This document shows positions 44,885 to 54,954 of a DNA stretch of 64,000 nucleotides, piece by piece. Position numbers and translations under genes: made by a program. Under the pieces are notes generated by a model. The model searched no databases and had not been told where the DNA came from. It was given only the letters and a program-made list of their open reading frames with translations. The DNA is from Marinobacter sp. ANT_B65 (GTDB taxonomy: Bacteria > Pseudomonadota > Gammaproteobacteria > Pseudomonadales > Oleiphilaceae), in NCBI RefSeq assembly GCF_002407605.1, contig NZ_NXGV01000001.1:928895-992894 (forward strand), given 5' to 3'. Within the stretch, counting starts at the first letter, position 1. Each line of letters begins with the position of its first letter.

Positions 44885-45892
44885 CTATGGAAGCTGCTCC
44901 CGCCAGCGCTTGACCCTGACCTGGACTTTGATAGCGTCAATGATTTCAACGATCAGCGCGATGAGGGCCTCGTTTCTGGCCTCTGTACTATCCGGCTTGC
45001 CCGGCCCCCGAATGAAGGTGTTCACTATGTCTTCAATAAAGGCGTGGTTTGATGAAGAGGCAAGATCTTCAAGAATCTGTTGGATAACATTCGCGACAAT
45101 ATCACCTACTGCATCTTCCAGGGTTTCCTGAATGGTTGAGCCCACAACGGGCAGATATTTCAATCGCGACAGTTCCACATTCTGCTTCAGGGCATGATTA
45201 ACCCTGTCTTCCAGGTAGCTTCTTAAGGCCCCACGGTTAGGGACATAGCCTTCTTTAGCAGCCTCGGCTACCCGTTGTGAGATCCAGCCGGATAGCATCT
45301 CCCGCCGCGGATAAAGAATGTCGTTCTGGATTTTCTCAAACAGCGGAGAGCCGAGTTTTAACTCATGCTGAACACCACTCAGCACTTTCACCACAATGCG
45401 ATCTGATAGTTCCTCCATGAAGGCTTCGTAGTAGAAATTTACGAAGCGGTAGATGCCGGTACTGGTAACGTCGATGATCTTGTACTGGTGCAGGCGATAC
45501 ACAATGGAAATAACCCGCAGAATCCGCAGGAACCGCAAGCTTCCGACCGGGATACAACCCACAAGATCGTACCAGTGAATAAAAGGGTAAAAGTACCAGC
45601 GGTCGTACACTTTGGTCCGGATGGCATAGCCCCAGCGAACAAAGAATTCGGTCAGAAAGACCGTTACAAACATGAAATCATAGAAGATGAAATTTTCGTG
45701 TACAGGCTGATACAAGGAGTGGAATGCAGGTAGCTGCTCTTTCAGAACACTTTGAATGGCGGCAAAGTTATAGATTGAATCCCAGATTATAAATGCGAGG
45801 TTGATGATCAGAAGGCCCAGCATCAGGAAGTCGATAATGAACCAGGTAAGCTGGTGACTGGATTTCAGGTTCTCGCGGTTTATTTTCAGCAT
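44885..45892 (-). CDS. Voltage-sensor-like ion transporter family protein without evident pore
   Basis: A 335-residue protein. Membrane segments at about 14-38, 68-90, 103-118 and an S4-like helix with arginines every three residues (LRFLRILRVISIVYR, about 118-132). After that comes a roughly 200-residue soluble, helical domain (ELSDRIVVKVLSGVQHE onward), and I see no selectivity filter or S5-S6 pair. It therefore looks like a voltage-sensor domain on a cytosolic helical tail. Members are annotated as ion transporters in pseudomonads. No clear operon partner. Confidence 0.75.
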   Translation of the reverse strand: MLKINRENLKSSHQLTWFIIDFLMLGLLIINLAFIIWDSIYNFAAIQSVLKEQLPAFHSLYQPVHENFIFYDFMFVTVFLTEFFVRWGYAIRTKVYDRWYFYPFIHWYDLVGCIPVGSLRFLRILRVISIVYRLHQYKIIDVTSTGIYRFVNFYYEAFMEELSDRIVVKVLSGVQHELKLGSPLFEKIQNDILYPRREMLSGWISQRVAEAAKEGYVPNRGALRSYLEDRVNHALKQNVELSRLKYLPVVGSTIQETLEDAVGDIVANVIQQILEDLASSSNHAFIEDIVNTFIRGPGKPDSTEARNEALIALIVEIIDAIKVQVRVKRWREQLP

Positions 45893-46074
45893 TCGCTGGT
45901 ATCCGTCCTCTGTGGTGTAATAGCGCTCGCAGATCGTTTCACAGGTTAGCGTATTTGAACCCGGCCGACGAATTGTCCCGGCGCGGATTAACTTGACCGG
46001 TCGACATTAAACTCTCACGCTTGAGCGATAATCACTTTCATCATTCCCATTGCGACCAACACTGAAACAGCCGG

Positions 46075-47829
46075 ATGCTATTATTTGATCACATTTTGAA
46101 ATCTGGTCTGATCCGGCTGCCGGGCCTGCTGCTTTTGCTGTGGTCTACTCTGAGTCTGGCTCAGCAAGTGGAAGTTAGCGTTGATGGGGACTATCCGGAG
46201 CTCCAGGAAAATGCTGAAGCGTTCATCGGCGAGGTAGATGGCCGGAGTGCCGGTAATCTTCGTCGATACGCCTCTACAGCAGTTAAGCAGGCCGGTAAGG
46301 CATTGCGCGCGCTGGGTTATTACAACCCCACAATGACCTGGAAAATAGATGAGGGTAGTTCGGATGACCTTCCCCGGTTGCTTCTGAATATCACGCCCGG
46401 GGATCCGGTCCGGATTAAATCCCGAAATGTTGAGATTCGCGGCGAGGCCGCTTCGGACGCACTTTTCACCGACAACCTGCCTGAGCACCCTGCCAAAGGC
46501 GATGTCCTGGATCATGGCGAATACACCAGTCTCCGGAATACCCTTCAGACCCGCGCGCGGCGTCGAGGCTACTTTGATGGCCGGTTTGTTACCCGTACTC
46601 TTGAAGTAGATCCTGAAGCCGGTACTGCCGATATTACGATTGTGTTTGAAAGCGGTGACCGGTATCGGCTTGGAACAGTTACCTATGAAGAAGGATATTG
46701 GTTCGATCGTCGACTCCTTGATGAGTTTGTGACGTTTGAACCGGGCGTTGCCTATCACGCAGATCAAATAGCAAAACTCAACAGCGATCTTCTTGGCAGT
46801 GGTTATTTTTCAGGTGTGGACATAGATGCCACGCCCGGGAGCGCAGAAAATGGTGTGATTCCTGTTCGGGTAGGGCTGACTCGCCGAAAACCCCGGTCCC
46901 TGGCCACCGGCCTCGGCTTTTCTACAGATGTAGGGCCTCGCTTCCGGGGTACCTGGAGGGAGCACTGGATTAACCCGATGGGGCACCGGCGAGGTGCTGA
47001 CACTGAACTGTCAGAGCCCCGACAGAATCTGAGTACCTGGTATGAATTGCCGCTTGATCCTCCCATGACGGATCTGATCCGGCTTACGGCGGGTTATCAG
47101 CGTGAAGATATCGAGAATGTTGAATCAGAACTACTGACACTGGGACAGCAATGGCAGCATCAGCTCGATGAGGGCTGGCTGCAGGTGTTGTCTGTGCGTT
47201 GGGAAGGCGAGCGTTTCAACATTGGCGATGATGAAAAAGGAACCAGCTCCCTGCTGTTACCCGGTGTGGGCTATTCCAAACTGCAGGTTGACTCGCCGCT
47301 GGATCCGTCCCGGGGATATCGTTTGCAGTTTGATGTGAGCGGCTCCCACAGAGCAGTGCTTTCCAATGTTGATATCCTGCATGTTAACGCCATTGCCAAA
47401 GGTCTGTTTACACTCGGGGGTAGACATCGCTTTCTGTCGCGTTTTCAGTTCGGGGGTGTAGCGACTAACCAGTTTGAGGATGTACCCCCTTCGCTGCGTT
47501 TCTTTGCCGGTGGTGACCAGAGCGTTCGCGGCTATGCCTATGAAAGCTTGTCTCCGGAAAATGAAAACGGCGTCAAGGTAGGTGGCCGCTATACCATGGT
47601 GGGTAGTGCGGAATACCAGTATCAGTTTGCAGAGAAATGGCGTGCGGCCCTGTTTGTTGACCATGGCAACGCGATTAATGATCTGCTTGATCCCCTTGCG
47701 ACGGGTGCAGGCGCCGGTATTCGCTGGATCAGCCCTTTGGGGCCCTTGCGTCTGGACATCGCCAAGGGGCTGGACCCCGAGCTTGGTGGCGGCTGGCGGA
47801 TTCACTTCTCAATGGGGCCGGAGCTGTGA
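46075..47829 (+). CDS. tamA: Translocation and assembly module outer-membrane protein TamA
   Basis: A 584-residue Omp85-family protein: signal peptide about 1-29 (cleavage near SLA-Q), three POTRA domains (about 30-270), then a 16-strand beta-barrel with the family motif VRGYAYESL near residues 483-491, and a C-terminal signature IHFSMGPEL. With TamB it assembles some outer-membrane proteins or moves lipids. It overlaps tamB by 4 bp (GTGA). Confidence 0.95.
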   Translation: MLLFDHILKSGLIRLPGLLLLLWSTLSLAQQVEVSVDGDYPELQENAEAFIGEVDGRSAGNLRRYASTAVKQAGKALRALGYYNPTMTWKIDEGSSDDLPRLLLNITPGDPVRIKSRNVEIRGEAASDALFTDNLPEHPAKGDVLDHGEYTSLRNTLQTRARRRGYFDGRFVTRTLEVDPEAGTADITIVFESGDRYRLGTVTYEEGYWFDRRLLDEFVTFEPGVAYHADQIAKLNSDLLGSGYFSGVDIDATPGSAENGVIPVRVGLTRRKPRSLATGLGFSTDVGPRFRGTWREHWINPMGHRRGADTELSEPRQNLSTWYELPLDPPMTDLIRLTAGYQREDIENVESELLTLGQQWQHQLDEGWLQVLSVRWEGERFNIGDDEKGTSSLLLPGVGYSKLQVDSPLDPSRGYRLQFDVSGSHRAVLSNVDILHVNAIAKGLFTLGGRHRFLSRFQFGGVATNQFEDVPPSLRFFAGGDQSVRGYAYESLSPENENGVKVGGRYTMVGSAEYQYQFAEKWRAALFVDHGNAINDLLDPLATGAGAGIRWISPLGPLRLDIAKGLDPELGGGWRIHFSMGPEL

Positions 47830-50800
47830 CAGAAGCACATAAGGCCAACGGAGCGTCGGATAACGCAGAGCCGTCTCAGAGTATGCGGAGGGGGCGTCTT
47901 CGGTTCTGGTTGCTGCTGCTCATCGGGTTGTTCGTGCTCTTACCGGTGGTGCTGGTTTCAGCAATCTTGCTGGCATTGCGTTCAGAGCCGGGCACTGCCT
48001 GGGTTATTGATCAGATACCCGGGCTTAGCGCTGTTAATGACCATGGCTCCCTGTTCGGTACCTGGCAGGCGGATCATCTTGAGTGGCGGGGGTACGGCGT
48101 TGATGTGGCGGTTGAGTCACCGGTCATCGATTGGTCACCGTCCTGTCTTTTTGATCTGCAAGTATGCCTGGAAACGTTTCATTTAAAGCAGCTGGACGTC
48201 AGTGTGCAGCCATCCGGACAGGAGTCTGCCCCGGCCGGGGACATCAGTCTGCCAGAACTGGAGTTACCCCTGGGGCTTCGGGCCAATAGTGTGATATTGG
48301 GCAGGTTCACATTCAATGGCAGCAAAGTGTGGGACAGGTTTGAGCTGGGTGCTGGTGGTTCCGGGGCTGACTGGAAACTCGAGCGGGTCTATTATCAGCT
48401 TGATGATTATATCGTAGTGGCTTCCGGCCGCCTTGAAACGCGTCGGGACTGGCCGGTTAATCTTGAGGTAAACGCCAGCCTGCCGCCGCCCTATGGTGAA
48501 ACCTGGACGGTTGACCTGGCGCTTTCGGGCAGTGTTCGGGACCTGGTACTCGCAGGCCAGAGCCGCGGCTACCTGAACGCCGCTCTCGAGGGCAAGGTTC
48601 AGCCATTGGCGGCAGATCTGCCGGCACGATTGCGGATAACCTCGAAAGAGTTCCGGGCGGCCGAAGCCTTGCCCGAAACCCTGATACTGAAAGACTGGTT
48701 TGTTGAGGCCAGGGGCAGCCTGCAGCGAGGATTTACAGCGACCGGGAAGGCCAGGCTTCCGGGCACAGAGGGGCCGGTCGATCTGGCGCTCGCCGGCCTG
48801 GTAACTACTGTTGAGGCTCGCGATATCCGGCTGGAGCTTTCCTCGACGGATGGGAGCGCCCAGGGTGATACCGATAAGACACCGCAAACACTTGTGGTTA
48901 CCGGTAGTGCGCAATGGCAGGGCGGGCTCAGTGCAGAAGCAAAGGTACAACTCCGCCAGTTCCCGTGGTACTCACTGATTGCTGGGATGGACAAACCGCC
49001 CGTTGCGCTTCAAAAACTGGACGGTGATGCCGTTTGGCGTGATGGTCGTTATCGGGCGAACCTGACAGCTGAAGTTGACGGGCCTCTGGGCCCGGCAGAG
49101 TTGGCGACGGCTATTGATGGTGATATGAATCATGTGCGGTTGGCGGAACTTTCTGCATTGACGGGAGCTGGCTCGCTTTCAGGCGATGGCTCTGTGAATT
49201 TTTCCGGCCCGCTGACCTGGCAGGCAGCCCTGGATCTCACGAATTTCAATCCCGGGTATTGGGTGCCAGTTCTTGAGGCAAGTCTCAGTGGTCAGGTCAC
49301 CACAGAAGGGCAGCTTACAGGCGGGCCGGTTCCAGCGATGAAAGCCGACTGGGATCTGGATGGGCAGTGGCGCTCCAGCCCGACGGTTGCTACTGGTCGA
49401 CTTGACACCTCAAGCGGTGACTGGGTTGTGCCGGAACTGACACTGATTGTTGGTGACAACCGCCTCGAAGGCAGTGGTAAGTGGGGCAGGGAGTTGCAGG
49501 CTAATCTGGGGCTCAAACTGCCGGAACCGGAGAAAATACTTCCGGGGCTTGGTGGAGAAGCGGAGCTTCAGCTCAAGCTTGCAGGAACCTCCGGTGCCCC
49601 CCTCGCAGAGTTAACGGCAAGTGCGGTCAAGCTGCGCTGGCAGGACCTTCTGGTGGTTGACAGTTTAAGCCTGGATGCGCAGCTGGAATCCGGATTTCGT
49701 ATGGATACCGAATTGCGGGGCAAGGGTATTGTTATTGCGGGGCAGAATATAGAGTCTCTTTTGGTCAGGGCTGAGGGTACCCGGAGCGGCCATGCGGTTG
49801 CTGTTGATGTCCGTCACGAAGAAGCTCGAGTGCAGCTGGATTTTCAGGGTTCTGCCGCTCAGTCCTGGGCAAGCTGGCAGGGAGAACTGGCTCGCGGTGT
49901 TATTGATTTGCCGGGACCGGAGCAGAGCTGGTTGCTGGAATCGCCCGCCGGGCTGGATTACGCAGACACCGGAGAGCTCAGGTTTTCGGCTCACTGCTGG
50001 CGCTGGCAGCAGAGTTCTGTTTGTGCAGATGACCAGACCCTGCTGCCGGTACCTGTCATTGCCTACCGTATTGATAGTCTGCCTGCCTCGGCTTTGGCTC
50101 CGCTCCTGCCAGAGACCTTACGCTGGTATTCGGATATTAACGGCCAGGTTGGCTTTACTTCCACTGAAAATGGCCCCGATGGCAACATAACGCTCGATGC
50201 CGGTGAAGGTAGATTTGAGCTTCTTCTGGATGGTGAGTGGGAGAGTCTGGGTTACGACACACTTGCGACAGAACTGCATCTCAAACCGGATGAGGCGGAC
50301 GTCGCGTTGCGGGTGTCGGGCCCTGAACTGGGTAGTCTTTCGGCGAGTATGACCCTGGATCCTATGGCGGATGGCCGCCCGGTTGAAGGTCAGTTCAGGC
50401 TGGAAGGTCTTGATATAGCGTTGGCGGGGCTTTTCGCCGGGCTTGAAGAGGTGGCCGGAGAGGTGAACGGTGAGGGTCGCATCTCCGGGCCGCTGATGAA
50501 GCCTGCGGTACATGGAGAGGTAAGTTTAACCAAGGGCCGGGTCGTGGATCCTCGCCTGCCTTTGCCCATGGATGAAGTGACCGTGAGTGTTGAACTGGAC
50601 GGTTATTCTGCGGAAGTCAGCGGGCGGATTGGCAGCAACGGTCACAGTGAGGCCTTTATCCGCGGCGGGATTGACTGGCAGGATGCACCAGGCGGTGAGA
50701 TCCGTATTACTGGTGACAGGCTGCCGTTCAGCCTGGAGCCATACGCTCACCTGGAGGTAACGCCGGATTTTGCTATTGAATTCCGCAAGGGAGCCTTGCG

Positions 50801-51611
50801 TGTGGAAGGCCGAATCGAAGTGCCTCGGGGTAGTATCGAGATAAAAGGTTTGCCGGCCCAGGCTGTCTCGGTTTCCGAAGATGAAGTTATTGTCGGAGTA
50901 GAACCGGAGGAGCCCCTTGTCCGCTCCATCGATATGGATGTCACTGTTGTTGTGGGTGAAGACCAGGTGAGTTTTGTTGCGTTCGGTGTGACAGGTGATC
51001 TGGAGGGCACACTGAGAATAGGTAACGATATGGACACCCGGGGCACACTGCAGCTTGTGAATGGCCAGTATGAAGCCTACGGCCAGGAGCTGGAATTGCG
51101 GCGCGCCCGATTGTTGTTTGTTGGTAGTCTTGTTCAACCCTACCTCGATATCGAAGCTGTCAGGCAAGTCGATACGGTCGTGGCGGGGATTCGCCTGAGT
51201 GGCTCGGTTCAGTCACCAACTACCGAGGTATTTTCCAGTCCGGATATGCCCCAGTCAGATGCTCTGTCTTATGTGGTGCTTGGTCGGGCACCGGGGGGGC
51301 AGACGGATGATGGCCAGATGAGCCAGGCAGCAATATCTCTGGGACTGACTCAGGTAAATAAGGTAACTGGCGAGATCGGAGAAGGTTTTGGTATTCGCGA
51401 CCTGACGCTGGAAGCCGAGGGCAGTGGAGACCAGGCGTCGGTTGTCGCGAGTGGTTATCTGACCGACGAACTGAGTATCCGCTACGGGGTGGGAATTTTT
51501 GAACCGATCAGCACCGTGGCACTGCGTTATGATCTGGGCAAACACTTCTATCTTGAAGCTGCCAGCGGCCTGGCAGCTTCTCTGGATATTTTCTATACCC
51601 GGGATTTCTGA
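47826..51611 (+). CDS. tamB: Translocation and assembly module inner-membrane protein TamB
   Basis: A 1261-residue protein with a short cytosolic start, one membrane helix at about 28-50 (FWLLLLIGLFVLLPVVLVS) and a very long periplasmic beta-rich region, ending in a DUF490 domain and a terminal Phe (FYTRDF) as in outer-membrane-interacting proteins. It spans the periplasm and partners TamA; lipid transfer is proposed for this family. Length matches the E. coli protein (1259). GTG start, coupled to tamA. Confidence 0.95.
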   Translation: MTEAHKANGASDNAEPSQSMRRGRLRFWLLLLIGLFVLLPVVLVSAILLALRSEPGTAWVIDQIPGLSAVNDHGSLFGTWQADHLEWRGYGVDVAVESPVIDWSPSCLFDLQVCLETFHLKQLDVSVQPSGQESAPAGDISLPELELPLGLRANSVILGRFTFNGSKVWDRFELGAGGSGADWKLERVYYQLDDYIVVASGRLETRRDWPVNLEVNASLPPPYGETWTVDLALSGSVRDLVLAGQSRGYLNAALEGKVQPLAADLPARLRITSKEFRAAEALPETLILKDWFVEARGSLQRGFTATGKARLPGTEGPVDLALAGLVTTVEARDIRLELSSTDGSAQGDTDKTPQTLVVTGSAQWQGGLSAEAKVQLRQFPWYSLIAGMDKPPVALQKLDGDAVWRDGRYRANLTAEVDGPLGPAELATAIDGDMNHVRLAELSALTGAGSLSGDGSVNFSGPLTWQAALDLTNFNPGYWVPVLEASLSGQVTTEGQLTGGPVPAMKADWDLDGQWRSSPTVATGRLDTSSGDWVVPELTLIVGDNRLEGSGKWGRELQANLGLKLPEPEKILPGLGGEAELQLKLAGTSGAPLAELTASAVKLRWQDLLVVDSLSLDAQLESGFRMDTELRGKGIVIAGQNIESLLVRAEGTRSGHAVAVDVRHEEARVQLDFQGSAAQSWASWQGELARGVIDLPGPEQSWLLESPAGLDYADTGELRFSAHCWRWQQSSVCADDQTLLPVPVIAYRIDSLPASALAPLLPETLRWYSDINGQVGFTSTENGPDGNITLDAGEGRFELLLDGEWESLGYDTLATELHLKPDEADVALRVSGPELGSLSASMTLDPMADGRPVEGQFRLEGLDIALAGLFAGLEEVAGEVNGEGRISGPLMKPAVHGEVSLTKGRVVDPRLPLPMDEVTVSVELDGYSAEVSGRIGSNGHSEAFIRGGIDWQDAPGGEIRITGDRLPFSLEPYAHLEVTPDFAIEFRKGALRVEGRIEVPRGSIEIKGLPAQAVSVSEDEVIVGVEPEEPLVRSIDMDVTVVVGEDQVSFVAFGVTGDLEGTLRIGNDMDTRGTLQLVNGQYEAYGQELELRRARLLFVGSLVQPYLDIEAVRQVDTVVAGIRLSGSVQSPTTEVFSSPDMPQSDALSYVVLGRAPGGQTDDGQMSQAAISLGLTQVNKVTGEIGEGFGIRDLTLEAEGSGDQASVVASGYLTDELSIRYGVGIFEPISTVALRYDLGKHFYLEAASGLAASLDIFYTRDF

Positions 51612-51613
51612 GT

Positions 51614-52300
51614 TCAGTCCAGTTCAAACGTCGCATTTACCGATGCGCTGATTTCCCGTTCTCCGACACTGGAGATGGAGTCGGCCCCTCTTGCCTCGGA
51701 TGCCATCATCATTGGCACGGGGCGATGGCCACCATTGACGTTGATAGATACTACGTCTCCGCATTGCTGGTTCATCTGCTGAGCAACAAATTCGCAACGG
51801 GATTTCGCATCGGCCAGTGCGAGTGCCAGTGCTTCGCGCTCCATGCTCCCTTCTTCGGAGTGAAAAAACTGATGCGGGCCCAGGTTGTAATTGAGCCCGA
51901 GTGCCTGGGCCTGCTGCAGAAGCGGGTTCAGCAGCGATAAATCCGTAATGACAAAACTGATGGTCTGCGAAGCAACGGCCCGCTTTTCGGGTTCTGCTTC
52001 TCTCGTCTCGACCGGCAGCGTGCGGCTGTAAAGGTTCACCGACGCATCCGTGTACTCCTGAAGTTCCGGCCTGTATTTGCTGATTCCCTCGTGCCATTGC
52101 TGCACCATCGATGCCACCTGGGCTGTAGCGTTTGCAGGTAACTCGTGCTCTGCGGTGGCAGTGAACTTAAGGCGGGCACTGTCGGGTTCATAGCGAACCC
52201 TACCCTCTCCCGTGAGAGAGACCTCGCCGGCCATGACTAAACCAGGTGCCAGTAGTGGTAAGGCCCACCAAATAAGGGTTTTCCGATTATTTCTGGCCAT
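51614..52300 (-). CDS. SIMPL domain periplasmic protein
   Basis: A 228-residue exported protein with a signal peptide (about 1-24; core LIWWALPLLAPGLV). The mature part is a SIMPL/DUF541 domain: GEGRVRYEPDSARLKFT, YTDASVNLYS, and ALADAKSRCEFVAQQM. The function of the family is poorly known, with links to oxidative stress. The ATG at 52300 follows GGGAGG with proper spacing. It is convergent with tamB. Confidence 0.87.
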   Translation of the reverse strand: MARNNRKTLIWWALPLLAPGLVMAGEVSLTGEGRVRYEPDSARLKFTATAEHELPANATAQVASMVQQWHEGISKYRPELQEYTDASVNLYSRTLPVETREAEPEKRAVASQTISFVITDLSLLNPLLQQAQALGLNYNLGPHQFFHSEEGSMEREALALALADAKSRCEFVAQQMNQQCGDVVSINVNGGHRPVPMMMASEARGADSISSVGEREISASVNATFELD

Positions 52301-52331
52301 CAATTATACCTCCCCATTGACGGGTTTAACG

Positions 52332-53063
52332 TCAGGTCCCGGTGGATTCGGGCTCCAGCCGGGCGAGTTTGAATGCCAGGGCTGCCTGAACGAATTCGCT
52401 GAAAATCCGCCGGTGCCCTCTGTGATAAAGCAGGTACTCGGGATGCCACTGCAGTCCCATCAACCATTGCCCATGTGTGCTTTCTATAGCCTGAACAAAA
52501 AGGTCATTGTCCACAGCTGTGACCTGCAGGTTTTTACCCAGACGTTTTATGGCCTGGCTGTGTATCCGGTTGGCACCAATTACCGGTGCCTGCATGAGCT
52601 TTCCCAGGCGGCTGGTACTTACAAGCTGCACGGTTTGCATGGGCAGCAGTAACGGCCTGTGCCGGGTGTTCACTCGGAGCGGCGTTACGTTCTGGCACAG
52701 GGAGCCACCATGAAATACGTTGATAAACTGGGATCCCCGGCAGATACCCAGTACCGGAATTCCGACAGATTCTGCCTGCTCCAGAAGGTTATAGTCGGTC
52801 ATGTCCCGCGCCTTGTCGTAGCGTGCGCTAACCTGGGGTTCCTGGCCGTAGCGACCCGGATGAACATGTGTGCCGCCTGACAGCACCAGGCCATCCAGCA
52901 TTGAAACGTCCACCCGTGCACCGGGACGGATGTAATAAGGTCTCGCACCCTGCAACCTCAGACCAAAACTGATCAGCCGCTGGGCAAAGTGTTTGCGGGC
53001 GGGGCCGCTGATGCCAATAGTGAGCCCGGGGAGGTTGTGTTCCGTAAAATCCCGCTCAGACAT
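52332..53063 (-). CDS. Class I glutamine amidotransferase, gamma-glutamyl-GABA hydrolase-like
   Basis: A 243-residue peptidase C26/GATase-like protein with the triad Cys108 (GICRGSQ), His207 and Glu209 (QWHPEY). PuuD-type proteins cleave gamma-glutamyl bonds. It overlaps the amidoligase gene by 8 bp and lies downstream of it, so one transcript encodes both a ligase that would make and a hydrolase that would break an amide bond. The substrate is unknown; no polyamine genes are near. Confidence 0.87.
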   Translation of the reverse strand: MSERDFTEHNLPGLTIGISGPARKHFAQRLISFGLRLQGARPYYIRPGARVDVSMLDGLVLSGGTHVHPGRYGQEPQVSARYDKARDMTDYNLLEQAESVGIPVLGICRGSQFINVFHGGSLCQNVTPLRVNTRHRPLLLPMQTVQLVSTSRLGKLMQAPVIGANRIHSQAIKRLGKNLQVTAVDNDLFVQAIESTHGQWLMGLQWHPEYLLYHRGHRRIFSEFVQAALAFKLARLEPESTGT

Positions 53064-54057
53064 AGCCTTTTCGGCGCAACCAGTTTTCAGAGGTTTCCAG
53101 CCAGCTGTGTGTCAGGTTGTGCAGGCTGATCCTGCGACTTTCCCGGAACAGAGCCCGAAGCTCGCCCAGGTCATCCGCATTGTTGGCAACCTGCTCTACC
53201 ACAACCCAGTCATTCCAGACGCTGGAGAAGTTCCATTCCGGGTTGTCGATGTCACAGTCCGGCAGCCGGTAATGAAGAGTGGGTCTGCTCTTGATGCGAG
53301 GGTCTGTTACGTATTTGTCGAGAAGAGGCTTGTCCAGATGGGCAAACAGCGGCAGAAGATCCAGAGCCCGGTTACGCGTGGGGTTGGAGTTCAGGTAATC
53401 CACCATCATCTGACGCTGGTCCGGGGCGTACCCCTCACGCATCAGCAGGTCCGTATAATTGTTGCTCCAGGGTTCAATATAAGGTGTAAATTTTCTGCTG
53501 ATATCCAGTTGATGCCGGGCTTTGAGCCAGTCATAGGTAGCGGCAAAGGCCTGAAAGTAACGAACCAGTGTGCCCGGTTCAAGGTCTGGAAGCTCCGGGT
53601 TCAGTTGCAACCCGAACGCAAAATAGATTGCTTCCCGGCTACCCAGTGCACCAGCCTTGCGTAGTTCCTTGACCAGAGTCTCAATCTCCGGCAGTTGTGA
53701 AAACCGCATAGGCGGGCTGACAATTTCAAGTGGAACAATACGCTCAGCCGCAGCATCTATGACTTCCATTGCATGTCCTCCGAGTTCACGGAGGACTTCG
53801 GGCACGCTTTCATCTGTCAGGTCCAGATCTTTCACCGGATCCGAATCCAGTTCGATGGTAAAACAACCCAATGGTGTCTCAAGTTTACTTACGTAGCGGG
53901 ATTCCAGAGCGGAGGTTCCACCAAGAAGTTTTGCTGTGAGATCTACTAGCTGCCCATAACCGAGCCCGGATAACTCAATTTCAACACCCACGCGACGTTC
54001 CTGTCCGTCAGTGGTGTTCAGAATGTCTGGCATTCTGCAGGGAGTCGCTTTGCTCAT
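53056..54057 (-). CDS. Putative amidoligase (COOH-NH2 ligase family)
   Basis: A 333-residue protein matching the putative amidoligase family: RRVGVEIELSGL near residues 22-33, a conserved glutamate-rich core, and FGLQLNPELPD. This family has an ATP-grasp-like glutamine synthetase-type fold and is predicted to join carboxyl and amino groups. The ATG at 54057 lacks a strong ribosome site; alternatives exist at a GTG three codons earlier. Paired with the amidotransferase gene downstream. Confidence 0.82.
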   Translation of the reverse strand: MSKATPCRMPDILNTTDGQERRVGVEIELSGLGYGQLVDLTAKLLGGTSALESRYVSKLETPLGCFTIELDSDPVKDLDLTDESVPEVLRELGGHAMEVIDAAAERIVPLEIVSPPMRFSQLPEIETLVKELRKAGALGSREAIYFAFGLQLNPELPDLEPGTLVRYFQAFAATYDWLKARHQLDISRKFTPYIEPWSNNYTDLLMREGYAPDQRQMMVDYLNSNPTRNRALDLLPLFAHLDKPLLDKYVTDPRIKSRPTLHYRLPDCDIDNPEWNFSSVWNDWVVVEQVANNADDLGELRALFRESRRISLHNLTHSWLETSENWLRRKGYV

Positions 54058-54203
54058 GAGGTTCACTGCCTATAGAACTGGGTGTCGGTGAATATGATGA
54101 CTTTTCACCATAACATACTCATGCAGCACTGTTAGTTAAGGGGCTGCAAGAAAATAGGTCACCTGCCTTTACACTGGATAAAACACTGTATATAGTCAAA
54201 TCA

Positions 54204-54219
54204 CTGTATAAAAAAACAG
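54204..54219 (+). promoter_or_regulatory. LexA-binding SOS box before lexA
   Basis: CTGTATAAAAAAACAG fits CTG-N10-CAG, the gammaproteobacterial LexA site. A second half-like site, CTGTATATAGTCA, lies at 54186. Autoregulation of lexA and co-regulation of sulA are expected. Confidence 0.9.
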
Positions 54220-54302
54220 GATGGATGGCGACCTGTATAAGCCGCCAAATATCAGGCCAAGCATGTATCAGCATTGCATGCAGCAAGCGGAGCAGCGCAA
54301 CA

Positions 54303-54911
54303 ATGAAGCTGACAGCAAGACAGACTCAGGTACTGGAAATTATCCGTCGATCCGTGGATGAGACCGGTTACCCGCCAACCCGCGCGGAAATAGCGGCGGA
54401 GCTTGGATTCCGCTCCGCTAACGCCGCGGAAGAGCATCTGCGGGCACTGGCACGTAAAGGTGCTATCGAAATGGTGCCTGGTGCCAGTCGGGGTATTCGT
54501 CTGCCGGAAGTTGCTGAAGACCCGGGGTTGCCTGTGATTGGTCAGGTGGCTGCAGGCAGCCCGATTCTGGCCCAGGAGCATATTGAGGACCATTGCACAC
54601 TCAAACCCGAGTTCTTCTCGCCGTCAGCAGATTATCTGCTCCGGGTCAGGGGAATGAGTATGAAGGACATTGGCATTCTTGACGGTGACCTTCTGGCAGT
54701 GCATAGCACTCAGGATGTCCATAACGGTCAGGTTGTCGTGGCCAGAGTGGGTGACGAAGTGACTGTTAAACGATTCCGAAAGGAAGGTTCGAAGGTCTAT
54801 TTGATTGCCGAAAATGAAGAGTTTGCGCCGATAGAAGTCGATCTCCGGGAGCAGGAACTGTTCATTGAAGGGTTGGGTGTAGGTGTTATCCGGCGCTCTG
54901 ATCTGCACTGA
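54303..54911 (+). CDS. lexA: SOS repressor LexA
   Basis: A 202-residue repressor with an N-terminal winged helix (about 1-65) and a self-cleaving peptidase domain. The cleavage site is Ala84-Gly85, with catalytic Ser119 (GMSM) and Lys156 (TVKRF), the exact positions known from E. coli. It represses SOS genes until RecA filaments trigger cleavage. The ATG at 54303 gives the standard N-terminus [14 protein letters not shown]; an in-frame start upstream is not used. Confidence 0.98.
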   Translation: MKLTARQTQVLEIIRRSVDETGYPPTRAEIAAELGFRSANAAEEHLRALARKGAIEMVPGASRGIRLPEVAEDPGLPVIGQVAAGSPILAQEHIEDHCTLKPEFFSPSADYLLRVRGMSMKDIGILDGDLLAVHSTQDVHNGQVVVARVGDEVTVKRFRKEGSKVYLIAENEEFAPIEVDLREQELFIEGLGVGVIRRSDLH

Positions 54912-54954
54912 TCAGCCTGGTATAACCGCAGACGCATTGAAAAACGGGTGAATT

